Shown here piece after piece: positions 37,454-46,145 of a stretch of 64,000 nt of DNA. A program made the translations under genes and the position numbers. How positions within the stretch are numbered: the stretch's first letter is position 1; the number at the start of each line of letters is the position of its first letter. The stretch is from assembly GCA_963731285.1 (NCBI GenBank), contig CAVSUR010000014.1:1299691-1363690 (forward strand), read 5' to 3'. A model generated the notes under the pieces. It was not told the DNA's origin, searched no databases, and saw nothing but the letters and a program-made list of their open reading frames with translations. Origin of the DNA: CAVSUR01 sp963731285. GTDB taxonomy: Bacteria; Actinomycetota; Actinomycetes; Streptosporangiales; Streptosporangiaceae.

Positions 37454-37987
37454 ATGCCGCTCTGGTCTCCCCGGCGGCTCGCGGACCGGGCCGACTTGTC
37501 CGCACCGCGCGGCACGATCCCGCGGATGGCAGGCCGCTACGACGCCGATTCATTCGGGCGGCTGTCGGAGAGCATCGCCCGGTTCCTCGGCACCGGCCGG
37601 TTCATCGTGGGCCAGACCGTGTTCGTAATCGCCTGGATTGTGATCAACGTCGCGGTCGTCACCTTCCGCTGGGACCCCTACCCCTTCATCCTGCTCAACC
37701 TGGCCTTCTCCACCCAGGCGGCATACGCGGCGCCGCTGATCCTGCTCGCCCAGAACCGGCAGGATGACCGGGACCAGGACACGATCGACCACGACCGGGA
37801 GGTGGCGGCCCGGACCCAGGCCGAGACCGAGTTCCTGGCCCGGGAACTGGCCTCCGTCCGGCTGACGCTCGCCGACGTGGTGACCACCGAGGATCTCAGC
37901 GACCGGCTGGACCGGCTGGAAAAGCTCATCATCAACAGCCGGCCCGCCAAGGACTCGGTCCCGGCATCCGACTCAGGCGGCTACTGA
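37454..37987 (+). CDS. DUF1003 membrane protein
   Basis: 177 residues. Two transmembrane helices (FIVGQTVFVIAWIVINVAVV and FILLNLAFSTQAAYAAPLIL) with the DUF1003 signature WDPYPFILLNL and LLAQNRQDDRDQ. A C-terminal helical, coiled-coil-like segment follows. Immediately downstream of and probably co-translated with the MgtE-N/CBS gene; a joint role in cation homeostasis is inferred. Confidence 0.9.
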   Translation: MPLWSPRRLADRADLSAPRGTIPRMAGRYDADSFGRLSESIARFLGTGRFIVGQTVFVIAWIVINVAVVTFRWDPYPFILLNLAFSTQAAYAAPLILLAQNRQDDRDQDTIDHDREVAARTQAETEFLARELASVRLTLADVVTTEDLSDRLDRLEKLIINSRPAKDSVPASDSGGY

Positions 37988-38096
37988 CCGGAGCAGGCCG
38001 CCGCTGCGGGCACTTACTGCCCGGGGGGTCTTCTCAGCGCCCGCCCTGCCGCTAGCGTCGGCCTGGCAAAGCTGAACCGGCACCGGGAGGACAGGA

Positions 38097-38443
38097 ATGA
38101 CACGCAAGCCCGGGGAAGTCTTCGCTCACCACGCCCAGGCTCTCGGGCTGGTGACCTGGAGGAGATCGTCGCCGACTACGCCGAGGACGCGGTGCTGATC
38201 ACGCCCGCGGGCAGCCGCCATGGCAAGGACGGCGTGCGGGCCGGGTTCGTCCAGCTGCTCGCGGATGTGCCAGACGCCGACTGATCGCTGAAGACGCAGA
38301 TCTACGAGGACGACGTGCTGTTCCTGGAATGGGCCGCCGATGCGTCATCGACCAGGGTCGATGACGGCATCGACACCTTCGTGTTCCGCGATGGCCTGAT
38401 CAGAGTGCAGACGGTCCGGTACACGCTGCAGCACAAAGCCTGA
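38097..38443 (+). pseudogene. SnoaL/DUF4440-like protein, broken
   Basis: NTF2-fold protein of about 115 residues. It starts MTRKPGEVFAHHAQALG after a GGGAGGACAGGA ribosome site. Near 38148 the frame changes, giving DLEEIVADYAEDAVLITPAG, and an in-frame TGA at 38282 stands where Trp is expected (DAD-stop-SLKTQIYEDDVLFLEW). The remainder reads to VQTVRYTLQHKA. Having both a frameshift and a nonsense codon makes a true pseudogene more likely than a single read error. Confidence 0.7.
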
Positions 38444-38461
38444 GCCGGGCCGCCAGAAACC

Positions 38462-39721
38462 TCATCGCGGGCCCGTCCCGGCCCGCGATGAGCTGCTCTC
38501 CGCGACGGGCTCGCGCCAGGTCACGGCCCGGATCGCGGGCACGGCGAGCACCATCAGGCTGCTGGCGATCCCCCAGGCCGCGCCGAATCCGAGCACGCTG
38601 CGGGCGCCGACCACCGCGGCCACCGGCCCGGCGGCCGCGAACGCAAGCGGCCCGAGGCCGAACGCCCCCACGGTATCGAGCGCGCTGACCCGGGCCAGTG
38701 CGCCGGCCGGGACCCGCTGCTGCTTGGCCGTGCCGCTGAAGGTCATGCCGACGGCCGAGCCGGCTCCCGCGGCCAGCGCGCCCGCCGCCACGGCCAGCAC
38801 CGGAGCATGCAGGGCCAGCAGCAGGCACGGCACCGGGTACCCCAGCGTCGCGATCGTGGACACCACCAGCGGCCGGTGCGGTCTGCGCCCGAGGGCGGCC
38901 AGGCCGCCGGCCACCGATCCGGCACCGAATGCGGCCATGATCGTGCCCCAGGCCCGGGCGCCCCCCAGGTACTGATGCGACAGCACCGGCCCGAGCAGCA
39001 GGAACGGGCCCCACACGATCAGGTTGAACAGCGCGAACTGGACGGTGCCCAGCCACAGCCAGGTACGGGAGGAAAACTCGGCCCAGCCCTCGGATAGCTC
39101 GCACAGCAGCGACCGTGACCGCGGCCGGGAGACATCGGCCAGTCGCAGCACGCTCAGCGCCAGCGCGCTGATCGCATAGGTGCCGGCATCCGCCGCGACG
39201 ACGACGCCGGGGCCGAGCAGCCCGGCCAGGACGCCGGCCAGCGCCGGGCCGGCCACCCTGGCCGCCGACTGGGCCAGGCCCAGCAGTGCGTTCGCGCTGC
39301 CCAGCTCCGCAGGCGGCGCGATCTGCACGGTGAGCGCCGACAGGGCCGGGCTGAAGGCCGCATCCCCGGTGCCGACCATGACCGCCAGCACGATGAAGGC
39401 CCAGACCGGCGGCCGGCCGGCCAGCACCGCGGTGGCCAGCGTGGCCTGAGCGCAGCAGCGCAGCACGTCCGCGGCCAGCATCACCCGGCGGGATCCGAGC
39501 CGGTCGGCGATCACCCCGCCGCCGAGCATCAAGGCAACCTGCGGCACGATATCAGCCGCGAGCACGAATCCCAGATCGGTGGCCGAGCCGCCGCTGTCGA
39601 GCACTGCGAACACGATCGCGACCGACGACATTCCGGTGCCGAACAGTGACGTCGCATAGCCGATGCAGAACCAGCGGAAATTGCGCTCGCGCACTACCGA
39701 GAAGCGGTTCTCTATTGCCAT
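38462..39721 (-). CDS. MFS transporter (MFS_3-like)
   Basis: About 419 residues, 12 hydrophobic segments. N-terminal ENRFSVVRERNFRWFCIGYA and GGVIADRLGSRRVMLAADVL are typical of the MFS_3/enterobactin-exporter-like group; the central loop lies near RPRSRSLLCELSEGWAEF. The ATG at 39721 fits the family start; an in-frame start 29 codons earlier has GGGAG only two bases away and would add a basic tail. The substrate is unknown. Confidence 0.83.
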   Translation of the reverse strand: MAIENRFSVVRERNFRWFCIGYATSLFGTGMSSVAIVFAVLDSGGSATDLGFVLAADIVPQVALMLGGGVIADRLGSRRVMLAADVLRCCAQATLATAVLAGRPPVWAFIVLAVMVGTGDAAFSPALSALTVQIAPPAELGSANALLGLAQSAARVAGPALAGVLAGLLGPGVVVAADAGTYAISALALSVLRLADVSRPRSRSLLCELSEGWAEFSSRTWLWLGTVQFALFNLIVWGPFLLLGPVLSHQYLGGARAWGTIMAAFGAGSVAGGLAALGRRPHRPLVVSTIATLGYPVPCLLLALHAPVLAVAAGALAAGAGSAVGMTFSGTAKQQRVPAGALARVSALDTVGAFGLGPLAFAAAGPVAAVVGARSVLGFGAAWGIASSLMVLAVPAIRAVTWREPVAESSSSRAGTGPR

Positions 39722-39765
39722 GAGCCGACGTTTTGCCCGGCGAGAATTATCGCGCTGAGGTGCCG

Positions 39766-39938
39766 GTTTACTGCGATAGCCGCCCGGCATCCGCACACGG
39801 CCCCGCATGACTCCCAGGCTGGCAGACCGGCATACTTCCTGGCAATGAAATTGCGAGAAATGGCTTATCCGGAACCGCCGCTAAAGCGGTCCGGGTAATT
39901 GCCGCAGTAAACGGCTCAGGATAATTTGCCGCAGTAAA
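39766..39938. repeat. Three copies of a GTTTACTGCG element upstream of the MFS gene
   Basis: GTTTACTGCG (39766-39775) recurs inverted as CGCAGTAAAC (39903-39912) and again in AATTTGCCGCAGTAAAT (39923-39939). The two right-hand copies share AATT(T)GCCGCAGTAAA. They lie in a relatively AT-rich stretch upstream of the transporter gene and downstream of the DUF2127 gene, as for repressor sites. Confidence 0.5.
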
Positions 39939-40000
39939 TATGGCGGGTGGCCCCGGGGCTGCTCGGGCTGGCTCGGTGCGGGGCTGGCTCGGTGCGCGGC

Positions 40001-40939
40001 CTAGTCGGGCTGGCCGGCGGAGGCGGGCGGCGGAAGGCCGGCGGAGGCGCAGGCGGAGGCGGGCCGGCCGGGCGGGCGGGCGGGCCGCGGGGTGGCCCGC
40101 TCGATCGCGGACCAGCCGGTGTCCGCGTCGTGCTCGGCCCGCTCGGCCCGGCCGCCACCGCGCAGCCCGAACAGCCGCTTGGCGACCAGCAAGTAGGCGA
40201 CGACGGCGACGTTCAGGACCAGGGTCAGGACCTTCAGCGCTGAGACGGTCTTGGTCAGCTCGTAGATCTCGTACGGCACGAACACGACCGTGGCTACGAA
40301 CGTCAGGTACTCGGCCCACCGCCTGCCGAACCACAGCCCGACTGCTTCAACCCCTTCCATCAGCGCGTACGCAGCGACCGCAACCGCGGCCAGGTACAGG
40401 TTCCTGATGCTGACGGCGAACAGCCGCCGCAGGTCGTGCACGATGCCGTGACTGCTGTTATTGACCGGGCCGCCCAGGCCGCCCTGGAGGTCCTTCAGGA
40501 TGCGGGTGAAATCCGCGTTCAGGACGGCCTTATTCCCCGCGAACAGGAACAGCGCCACGGCCAGCGCGGAGAGCACCAGGAAGTGCAGCACCCGGTCCAG
40601 CGCGATCAGCCGCAGCACGTAGCGGTCGCGCAGCGGCCGTCCCCGCAGCGGCAGCGAGATCTCCTCCCGCGGCGGCGGGTGCCGCACCGCCGGGCGCTCG
40701 GGCGGGGGCAGTGCCACCCACGAGTCGCAGCGCATGCACCGGTACCAGCGCAGCCCTCCGGACTCGCGGGCGAACAGGTCATCATCGGGGCGCAGCTCCG
40801 CCGCGTCAGTGCCGAGCAGCTCGTGGCCGTGCAGCCCGCAGCCGACCAGCTCGTACCGCAGCTTGGGCAGGTAGCGGCGCGGTCGCTCGGTGCCGGGCGG
40901 GGCCGCCGCCTGCGCGGCGGCCTGGTTGTCAGCGCTCAC
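40001..40939 (-). CDS. DUF2127 membrane protein
   Basis: 312 residues from GTG. The cytoplasmic N-terminus contains a small Cys-pair segment (WYRCMRCDSWVALPPPE). DUF2127 follows with four hydrophobic helices (VLHFLVLSALAVALFLFAGN, LYLAAVAVAAYALMEGVEAV, GLWFGRRWAEYLTFVATVVF). The C-terminal 50 residues are Pro/Ala/Arg-rich and encoded by GGCGGAGGCG-like repeats. The role is unknown. Confidence 0.85.
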   Translation of the reverse strand: MSADNQAAAQAAAPPGTERPRRYLPKLRYELVGCGLHGHELLGTDAAELRPDDDLFARESGGLRWYRCMRCDSWVALPPPERPAVRHPPPREEISLPLRGRPLRDRYVLRLIALDRVLHFLVLSALAVALFLFAGNKAVLNADFTRILKDLQGGLGGPVNNSSHGIVHDLRRLFAVSIRNLYLAAVAVAAYALMEGVEAVGLWFGRRWAEYLTFVATVVFVPYEIYELTKTVSALKVLTLVLNVAVVAYLLVAKRLFGLRGGGRAERAEHDADTGWSAIERATPRPARPPGRPASACASAGLPPPASAGQPD

Positions 40940-41177
40940 GCGAGCAGGCTACCCATTTCACATCAGATCTACCGGTGCGGCAGTCCAGGTGGGCCTCCCG
41001 GACCTGGCGCGGGCCGAGCCAGACCTTCCTGATCCTGGCTCAGGCCAGCCCGGCCTTACGGTGATCATGTGAGCGCCGTGGATACTCGCTGGCCGGCCGG
41101 GGTAGCTGCTGCCGCGAGTGGCTGGCGCAGCGCGCGCGGCCCGGCTCAGCGGGCGGTGCCCGCGGGAAGGATCATCA

Positions 41178-41447
41178 ATGGCGACGACCAGGCAGACTCA
41201 GGCGGCCCGGAAAAACGTGAAGAAGGCCCAGAAGGCAGCGGCCGGGCAGAAGACCCTCGCGCAGCTGCCGAAGAAGACCAAGACTGCCCTGGGAAAGCAG
41301 GGCGCAGCGGTGGCCCAGCGCAAGCGGACCGGCAGCGCGGGTCCCAAGACCCGGGCTGAGCTCTACGAGATCGCCAAGCAGCGCGACCTGCCGGGCCGGT
41401 CGAAGATGGGACGCGACGAGCTGGCCCGCAAGCTGGGCGAAAGCTGA
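41178..41447 (+). CDS. Small Lys-rich protein with Rho-N/SAP-like C-terminus
   Basis: 89 residues. The basic N-terminal half (MATTRQTQAARKNVKKAQKA) is followed by a helix-extended-helix module TRAELYEIAKQRDLPGRSKM ending GRDELARKLGES, resembling Rho N-terminal or SAP nucleic-acid-binding motifs. A related module ends the ChaB-like protein at 51.5 kb. GGGAAGG precedes the ATG. Possible nucleoid or stress protein. Confidence 0.72.
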   Translation: MATTRQTQAARKNVKKAQKAAAGQKTLAQLPKKTKTALGKQGAAVAQRKRTGSAGPKTRAELYEIAKQRDLPGRSKMGRDELARKLGES

Positions 41448-41449
41448 CC

Positions 41450-41506
41450 GCGGAGGTGATCCTGGCCGATCATCCCGGTGCCGAGGATGCCCACGTTGAG
41501 TGTCAC
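41450..41506 (-). pseudogene. iolG: Inositol 2-dehydrogenase N-terminal stub
   Basis: An intact start (GAGGACAGGCTC then GTG) is followed by MTLNVGILGTGMIGQDHLR, the characteristic NAD-binding N-terminus of Gfo/Idh inositol dehydrogenases. Homology then ends abruptly at the stop codon of the convergent Rho-N gene; the other about 310 residues are missing. The 240 bases upstream to mnhD hold nothing I can identify. Confidence 0.72.
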
Positions 41507-41748
41507 GAGCCTGTCCTCACGATCCGCTGACGCCTGCCGGGGCAGTGCGCGCGAGAAGTTGTTGCGCGGGCCGCGCAGCTGGCCGATGTCTCCGGTCCGC
41601 AGCCGACCGTGACATACAGCGAGCTGCCTCGGCCGTCGGGGTCACGCAGGATCCCCAGCCGCAAGGAGGAGTTATCCTCGGGGTCGCCGCGGGTACTGCC
41701 GGGTCGGTGCGCCGTCGAGGATGAGATCGGGCGTCTCCTCGCTGCGGC

Positions 41749-43584
41749 CTACCGGATGGCGAACGCCAGCGCACCGCCCAGGCAGGCCAGCCCGAGCACC
41801 ATCCAGGTGACATAGTCATTGACCACACCGCTCTGGAAGCGCCGGATCGGGCGTACCAGGCCGGTGCCGGGCTCGAAGCCCCGCCGCAGCACCGGCAGCC
41901 GCCGCCAGTACAGCGCGGCCAGCGCGAGGATCACCGCCCCGGCGGCTGAGGCCGCCCCGGTCGCCACATCCGAGAACGTGACCCCGGTCGGCCCGGCCGG
42001 GAAGAGCGCGGCCGGATGGGCGAGCCGCGCCCCGGACAGCACGGTGGCGTTATAGCCGGCCTGGTCGGTGAACCGCACGGCGGCCGCCTGGACGGCCGTG
42101 CCAAGGTGCGGCAGCACGCCGAGCGCGATCGCAGCGGCGGTCAGGGCGGCGGCCGGGAGGATCATGGTAAGCGGGGTGCGGCGCTTGCCCGCGTCGGTCT
42201 CGCTGGTCTCCTCCGAGTCCTGCTGCTCCTCCTCCAGGTCCTCGCTCGGCGGGTCGCCGAGGCCCCAGAACACCCCGCCGGCCACCCGCAGCACCGCCGC
42301 GCCGACGAGCACCGAGGCGAAGACCAGCAGTACCGTGATCCAGGTCAGGCCGCGGCTGGCCGCGCTGTCCTCGATCCATCCCTTGCCCAGGTAGGTGGCG
42401 AATGGCGGCAGGTCGGCCAGGCCGAACGCGGCCACGGTGAACACGATCCCGGTGACTCGAAGCGCGCGGCCGCGGCCGTGCAGCCAGGTCTCGTTCACCG
42501 ACCCTAGCCGGTGCAAGATAATCCCGGTGCACAAGAACAGCGCCGCCTTGACCAGCGCGTGCCCGGCCACGTAGACCGCGGCCCCGGCCAGCCCGAGCGG
42601 CGTGAGCAGGGCGAAGCCGCACAAGAACATCCCCGCGTGGCTAATCGTGGAAAAGGCCAGCAGCCGCTTGAGGTGCCGTTCGCGGAAGCAGAACAGCGCG
42701 CCGACGACCGCGGTCAGCAGCCCGAGGGCCAGGAACACGGCGGTGATCACGCCCCGGTGGCCGAGCGCCTGGCCGAACATAGACCAGTACACCCGGGTGA
42801 CGCCGTACAGGCCCAGCTCGACCATGACCCCGGAGAACAGCACGCACACCGGCGTCGGCGCGACCGCGTGCGCGTCGGCCAGCCAGAAATGGAACGGCAC
42901 GATCGCGCCCTTGATCAGCCATCCCGCGATGATCAGCAGGAACCCGACCACGACCAGGCCGTCTGGCCGGTGCCCGGCGAGGGCGCGACCGATCTGGGCC
43001 ATGTTAAGCGCCCCGGTGCGCCCGTAGGTAATGCCGATGCCCGCCAGGGTCAGGTATGCGCCGACGCTGTTGGTGATGGCGAAGTTCAGCGCGCCCTGGA
43101 TCGACCCGCGCTCCTCGGGCCGGTAGGCGGTAAGGGCATAGGCCGACACGCCCATCAGCTCGAACCAGACGAACATGTCGAAGATGTCCCCGGTCAGGCA
43201 GAAGCCGGTCATGCCTGCACCGAACGTCAGCATCAGCACGTCGAAGTAGGTGCCGACCCGCTCGAAGTACCGCCATGAGAACACCATCGCGGTGGTGACC
43301 AGCACGGCAGCCAGGCAGGCCAGGGCGCCGGACAGCGGTCCCACGGCGAAGTCGATGCCGATCGCGACCCCGTGCGACGGCCGGAACCCGGCGAACCAGT
43401 ACACCTCGTCGGAGTGCGCGGCGTGGACCGTGATCACGATGAGCATGATCACAACCGCGCCGCTGGCCGCGATCGTGATCGTGTCCAGGACGCGCCGCCT
43501 GCTGCGCAGCAGCGGGCTAAGCGCAGAGATGCCCGCGGCGGTCAGCAGCGGCACCACCACGACGAGTGGCAGCAGCTGGTCCAT
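41749..43584 (-). CDS. mnhD: Cation/proton antiporter subunit D (MnhD/MrpD/MbhH-like)
   Basis: Proton-translocating NuoL/M/N-type subunit, 611 residues with about 14-16 helices. It has the conserved Glu helix MFVWFELMGVSAYALTAYRP, Lys in GWLIKGAIVPFHFWLADAHA, and HLKRLLAFSTISHAGMFLCG. An acidic cytoplasmic loop (SEDLEEEQQDSEETSETDAG) and a long C-terminal extension make it longer than the usual 490-510. Last gene of the seven-gene antiporter operon, 12 bases after mnhC. Confidence 0.92.
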   Translation of the reverse strand: MDQLLPLVVVVPLLTAAGISALSPLLRSRRRVLDTITIAASGAVVIMLIVITVHAAHSDEVYWFAGFRPSHGVAIGIDFAVGPLSGALACLAAVLVTTAMVFSWRYFERVGTYFDVLMLTFGAGMTGFCLTGDIFDMFVWFELMGVSAYALTAYRPEERGSIQGALNFAITNSVGAYLTLAGIGITYGRTGALNMAQIGRALAGHRPDGLVVVGFLLIIAGWLIKGAIVPFHFWLADAHAVAPTPVCVLFSGVMVELGLYGVTRVYWSMFGQALGHRGVITAVFLALGLLTAVVGALFCFRERHLKRLLAFSTISHAGMFLCGFALLTPLGLAGAAVYVAGHALVKAALFLCTGIILHRLGSVNETWLHGRGRALRVTGIVFTVAAFGLADLPPFATYLGKGWIEDSAASRGLTWITVLLVFASVLVGAAVLRVAGGVFWGLGDPPSEDLEEEQQDSEETSETDAGKRRTPLTMILPAAALTAAAIALGVLPHLGTAVQAAAVRFTDQAGYNATVLSGARLAHPAALFPAGPTGVTFSDVATGAASAAGAVILALAALYWRRLPVLRRGFEPGTGLVRPIRRFQSGVVNDYVTWMVLGLACLGGALAFAIR

Positions 43585-43596
43585 GTCGCTGCCGCC

Positions 43597-43941
43597 TCAG
43601 CCTTTGAGCTGCACGAGTTCTTGCGGGTCGAGGGTGCCAAAGCGCTTCTGCGCCTGCACCGCCATGGCCAGCAGCAGCGCGGTCACGGCGGCCTCCACCA
43701 CCACATCGGTCAGCGCCAGCGCCTGCACCACCGAGTCGACTGCCGGGGTGTGCGGCGGAATGTCAGAGAAATAGGGCGCCACCGCGCCGGTCCGGTAACC
43801 CACGCCGAGCAGCAGCACGTACGTCGAGGACTGAACGACAATCAGGCAGACGATCTGGTGCACCAGGTGCCTGCTGGTGATGATGCCGTACAGGCCGACA
43901 GCCATGATCCAGGCCACGACCAGGAACGGAAAGAGGTGCAT
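43597..43941 (-). CDS. mnhC: Antiporter subunit C (MnhC/NuoK-like)
   Basis: NuoK-like three-helix protein, 114 residues. SRHLVHQIVCLIVVQSSTYV and PAVDSVVQALALTDVVVEAA (conserved TDVVV helix) are typical of MrpC. The ATG overlaps the mnhB stop by one base (TGATG). It forms the membrane core with subunits D and B in the antiporter. Confidence 0.92.
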   Translation of the reverse strand: MHLFPFLVVAWIMAVGLYGIITSRHLVHQIVCLIVVQSSTYVLLLGVGYRTGAVAPYFSDIPPHTPAVDSVVQALALTDVVVEAAVTALLLAMAVQAQKRFGTLDPQELVQLKG

Positions 43942-44696
43942 CAGCCGCTCTCCTGCCGGACCAGGACCGTCTGCTCGAGCAGCTCGCCGACGATGAGCAC
44001 GAAGGCGGCCCCGACTTCGAGGCCCACCAGGAAACTTATCAATGCGATGGTCCCCGACGAGCTGACCGCGCCGGGAGTGGTGCCCAGCGGCAGGAAGTCG
44101 GTCAGGTAGGGCAGGCCGAGAGCGAGGGCGGTGACGCCGACGGCGGCGAAGCCGCCCGCGCCCACCGCCTCGACCGCCTCGGTAATATCCACCGGGCTTA
44201 TCCGCTTGAAGATCAGGAACTCGCCGGCCAGGTAGATCAGGATGATCGCGGTCGCCAGCACCACCCCGCCCTGGAAGCCGCCGGAGGGGCTGGTCTGCGC
44301 ATGCGAGGCCAGCCACCAGCCCATCACGACCAGCGGCCCGGTCAGCACCAGCGCGGCCAGCCGTACCGCATCGCTGGCAGGCGGCACGCTCCAGGCCTCA
44401 TCCCGCCCGCTTCCCTCCTGCTCGCCGCGCAGGTGGCGCAGTACCGTAGACGTCCCGGCCGCTGCCACGAACAGGATGAATTCCTCGCCGACCGTGTCGA
44501 ACCCGCGATAGTCGAAGTTGATGGCCGACACCACCCCGGTGGCGCGCGTCTGCGCCTCGGCGATCCGGTTAATGATGTCGCCGTAGGGACCCGGATAGCT
44601 GCCGAAGCCGGGTAGGCCCGCGAGGCCCCAGACGACGAACGCCATCAGCCCGGATACGGCGACGAGGAAGATCCAGCGTCGCTGGCCCGGCGTCAT
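43941..44696 (-). CDS. mnhB: Fused MbhE-like/MnhB antiporter subunit
   Basis: 251 residues. The first about 95 (INFDYRGFDTVGEEFILFVA) match the part that lies at the C-terminus of large MrpA proteins or stands alone as MbhE. From about residue 110 (LVLTGPLVVMGWWLASHAQT, SPSGGFQGGVVLATAIILIY) it is the MnhB domain. It overlaps its neighbours at both ends (ATGA with the MbhD-like gene, TGATG with mnhC). The fusion replaces part of the missing MrpA. Confidence 0.88.
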   Translation of the reverse strand: MTPGQRRWIFLVAVSGLMAFVVWGLAGLPGFGSYPGPYGDIINRIAEAQTRATGVVSAINFDYRGFDTVGEEFILFVAAAGTSTVLRHLRGEQEGSGRDEAWSVPPASDAVRLAALVLTGPLVVMGWWLASHAQTSPSGGFQGGVVLATAIILIYLAGEFLIFKRISPVDITEAVEAVGAGGFAAVGVTALALGLPYLTDFLPLGTTPGAVSSSGTIALISFLVGLEVGAAFVLIVGELLEQTVLVRQESG

Positions 44697-44989
44697 TTCG
44701 GTCTCCTGCGGACCTTGGCCAGCGTCAGCAGCAGCAGCATCGGCAGCAGCACCGCGCCCACGGTCAGCTCGGACAGGGTCACGTCCGGCGCCTGGAAGGC
44801 CAGGAACAGCACGGCGAGCAGCACGCCGTAGCCAGACAGCGCAATGGCCTGCCGGGCCGGATCGCGGGTCAGCACCACGGTGGCGGCCCCGGCGGCAACC
44901 AGCACCAGCAGCGTCACCTGGAGCGTGGCCATCAGGCCGGCCGGAACGGTATAGGGCGTTGTGACGGCCAGCACGTGCGCGCTAGTCAC
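44693..44989 (-). CDS. MbhD-like (DUF4040) antiporter subunit
   Basis: 98 residues from a GTG that overlaps the mnhG stop by eight bases. Three helices with the DUF4040 signature IALSGYGVLLAVLFLAFQAP and DVTLSELTVGAVLLPMLLLL. In large Mrp systems this domain forms part of MrpA; here it is a separate subunit as in archaeal Mbh modules. Upstream in-frame codons are probably not translated. Confidence 0.85.
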   Translation of the reverse strand: MTSAHVLAVTTPYTVPAGLMATLQVTLLVLVAAGAATVVLTRDPARQAIALSGYGVLLAVLFLAFQAPDVTLSELTVGAVLLPMLLLLTLAKVRRRPK

Positions 44990-45335
44990 GGCCGGTCCCG
45001 GCCGCGCCGCCGCGCTCACCGGAGCGCTCTGCAGGCCCGGACCGCCAGTCGCCCTGCTCGCGGATCCGGGCGGCCCGGATCGTCGCATGTGACAGGTACG
45101 GCCCGGCGATGAGCACGAACAGCAGCGCGAGCCAGGTCGCTGAGGAATCATAAGACCAGCCCGACTGCGCCAGGATGGCCAGCCCGACCAGCACCGGGGC
45201 CAGCACGGCAGCGGGCGTGACGTAGTGCACCTTCTGATAGGTGTCCCGCATGACCAGCACGCCGATCGCCGAGGCCATCACGACCAGCACGGCCACGGCG
45301 AGCAGCACGTCCACAACGACCGCCTGAAGCGTCAC
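44982..45335 (-). CDS. mnhG: Antiporter subunit G
   Basis: 117 residues, three helices. MASAIGVLVMRDTYQKVHYV and TPAAVLAPVLVGLAILAQSG are characteristic of MrpG, followed by a polar C-terminus (IREQGDWRSGPAERSGERGG). The GTG overlaps the mnhF stop as GTGA. Confidence 0.9.
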   Translation of the reverse strand: MTLQAVVVDVLLAVAVLVVMASAIGVLVMRDTYQKVHYVTPAAVLAPVLVGLAILAQSGWSYDSSATWLALLFVLIAGPYLSHATIRAARIREQGDWRSGPAERSGERGGAAGTGRD

Positions 45336-45583
45336 GGCCACCGCTCCAGGAACCGGACGAACACCAGCCCGCTGCCGAACAGCAGCACGGCCAGCAGCAC
45401 CGGCAGCTCGAACTCGCCGGACCGGCGGAACCCCTCGGCCAGCAGCGCCAGCACGATTACCATGATCACGCTGATGGCCTCGTAGGCGATCAGCGCGTCC
45501 ATGATGGTGCCGCGAACGATTACGATGCCGCACGGGACCACCGCGACGAGCATCGCTACGGCCGCGATCACGAAGCTGCTCAC
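45332..45583 (-). CDS. mnhF: Antiporter subunit F
   Basis: 83 residues from GTG. Three helices with VRGTIMDALIAYEAISVIMV (the RG..DR-like MrpF core) and LLAVLLFGSGLVFVRFLE. Stop overlaps mnhG by four bases; 28 bases downstream of mnhE. Confidence 0.88.
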   Translation of the reverse strand: MSSFVIAAVAMLVAVVPCGIVIVRGTIMDALIAYEAISVIMVIVLALLAEGFRRSGEFELPVLLAVLLFGSGLVFVRFLERWP

Positions 45584-45611
45584 CGCAGCACCTGCCGGGC
45601 TATCTCGCCGG

Positions 45612-46145
45612 TCACCCGCTGTCGCCCCCTGCCTGCCGGTCCGGCACGAGCTGGTGCACGACCATCACGTCACGGCGGCCGTCGATGCCGAGCGCGAAGG
45701 CATTCGGCGCAAACGACCGGCCGCCGATAAGCAGGACCCGCCGGGTCTTGCCCTCCAGTGACTGGTCGCCGTACCGGACCGGCAGCTCGCGGAACTCGCT
45801 GGCCGGTGGGGTGCCGTGCGCAAGCTGCCGCCATAGCGCGGCGAAGACGATCACAGTGTCGGCCAGCAGCTGGCCGGGCAGCCGGAAGGCCGGGACCAGC
45901 CACTCGATCCGCAGCCGCGGCCGGATCGACGCCTGATAGCCGGCCAGCTCGGCGACGAAGGCGCCGATGGCAGCCGCCCCGGCGCCGGCCAGCAGCTCGT
46001 CCAGCGCGATAGAGTCGTCCAGGATCACCCAGAACGACATGAGCAGCACCCACCAGCCCAGCCAGGCGCCAACCCGGCGGGCGGCCGGCACCGGGGCGGT
46101 GCGACGGCGCCGCCGGTCGGCCAGGCGGCGATGCTGCTCAGCCAT
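45612..46145 (-). CDS. mnhE: Antiporter subunit E
   Basis: 177 residues, first gene of the operon. A basic N-terminus precedes two helices (WVLLMSFWVILDDSIALDEL, LLAGAGAAAIGAFVAELAGY), then the MnhE cytoplasmic domain with GQLLADTVIVFAALWRQLAH and GGRSFAPNAFALGIDGRRDV. MrpE is needed for antiporter assembly. Upstream sequence holds a DUF899 remnant, not a gene. Confidence 0.9.
   Translation of the reverse strand: MAEQHRRLADRRRRRTAPVPAARRVGAWLGWWVLLMSFWVILDDSIALDELLAGAGAAAIGAFVAELAGYQASIRPRLRIEWLVPAFRLPGQLLADTVIVFAALWRQLAHGTPPASEFRELPVRYGDQSLEGKTRRVLLIGGRSFAPNAFALGIDGRRDVMVVHQLVPDRQAGGDSG

Noticed and set aside
41500..41815. Plus-strand frames between the iolG stub and mnhD
   Set aside because: AAGGAGGAG at 41665 is not followed by a usable start codon at the right distance, and no homology was recognised.
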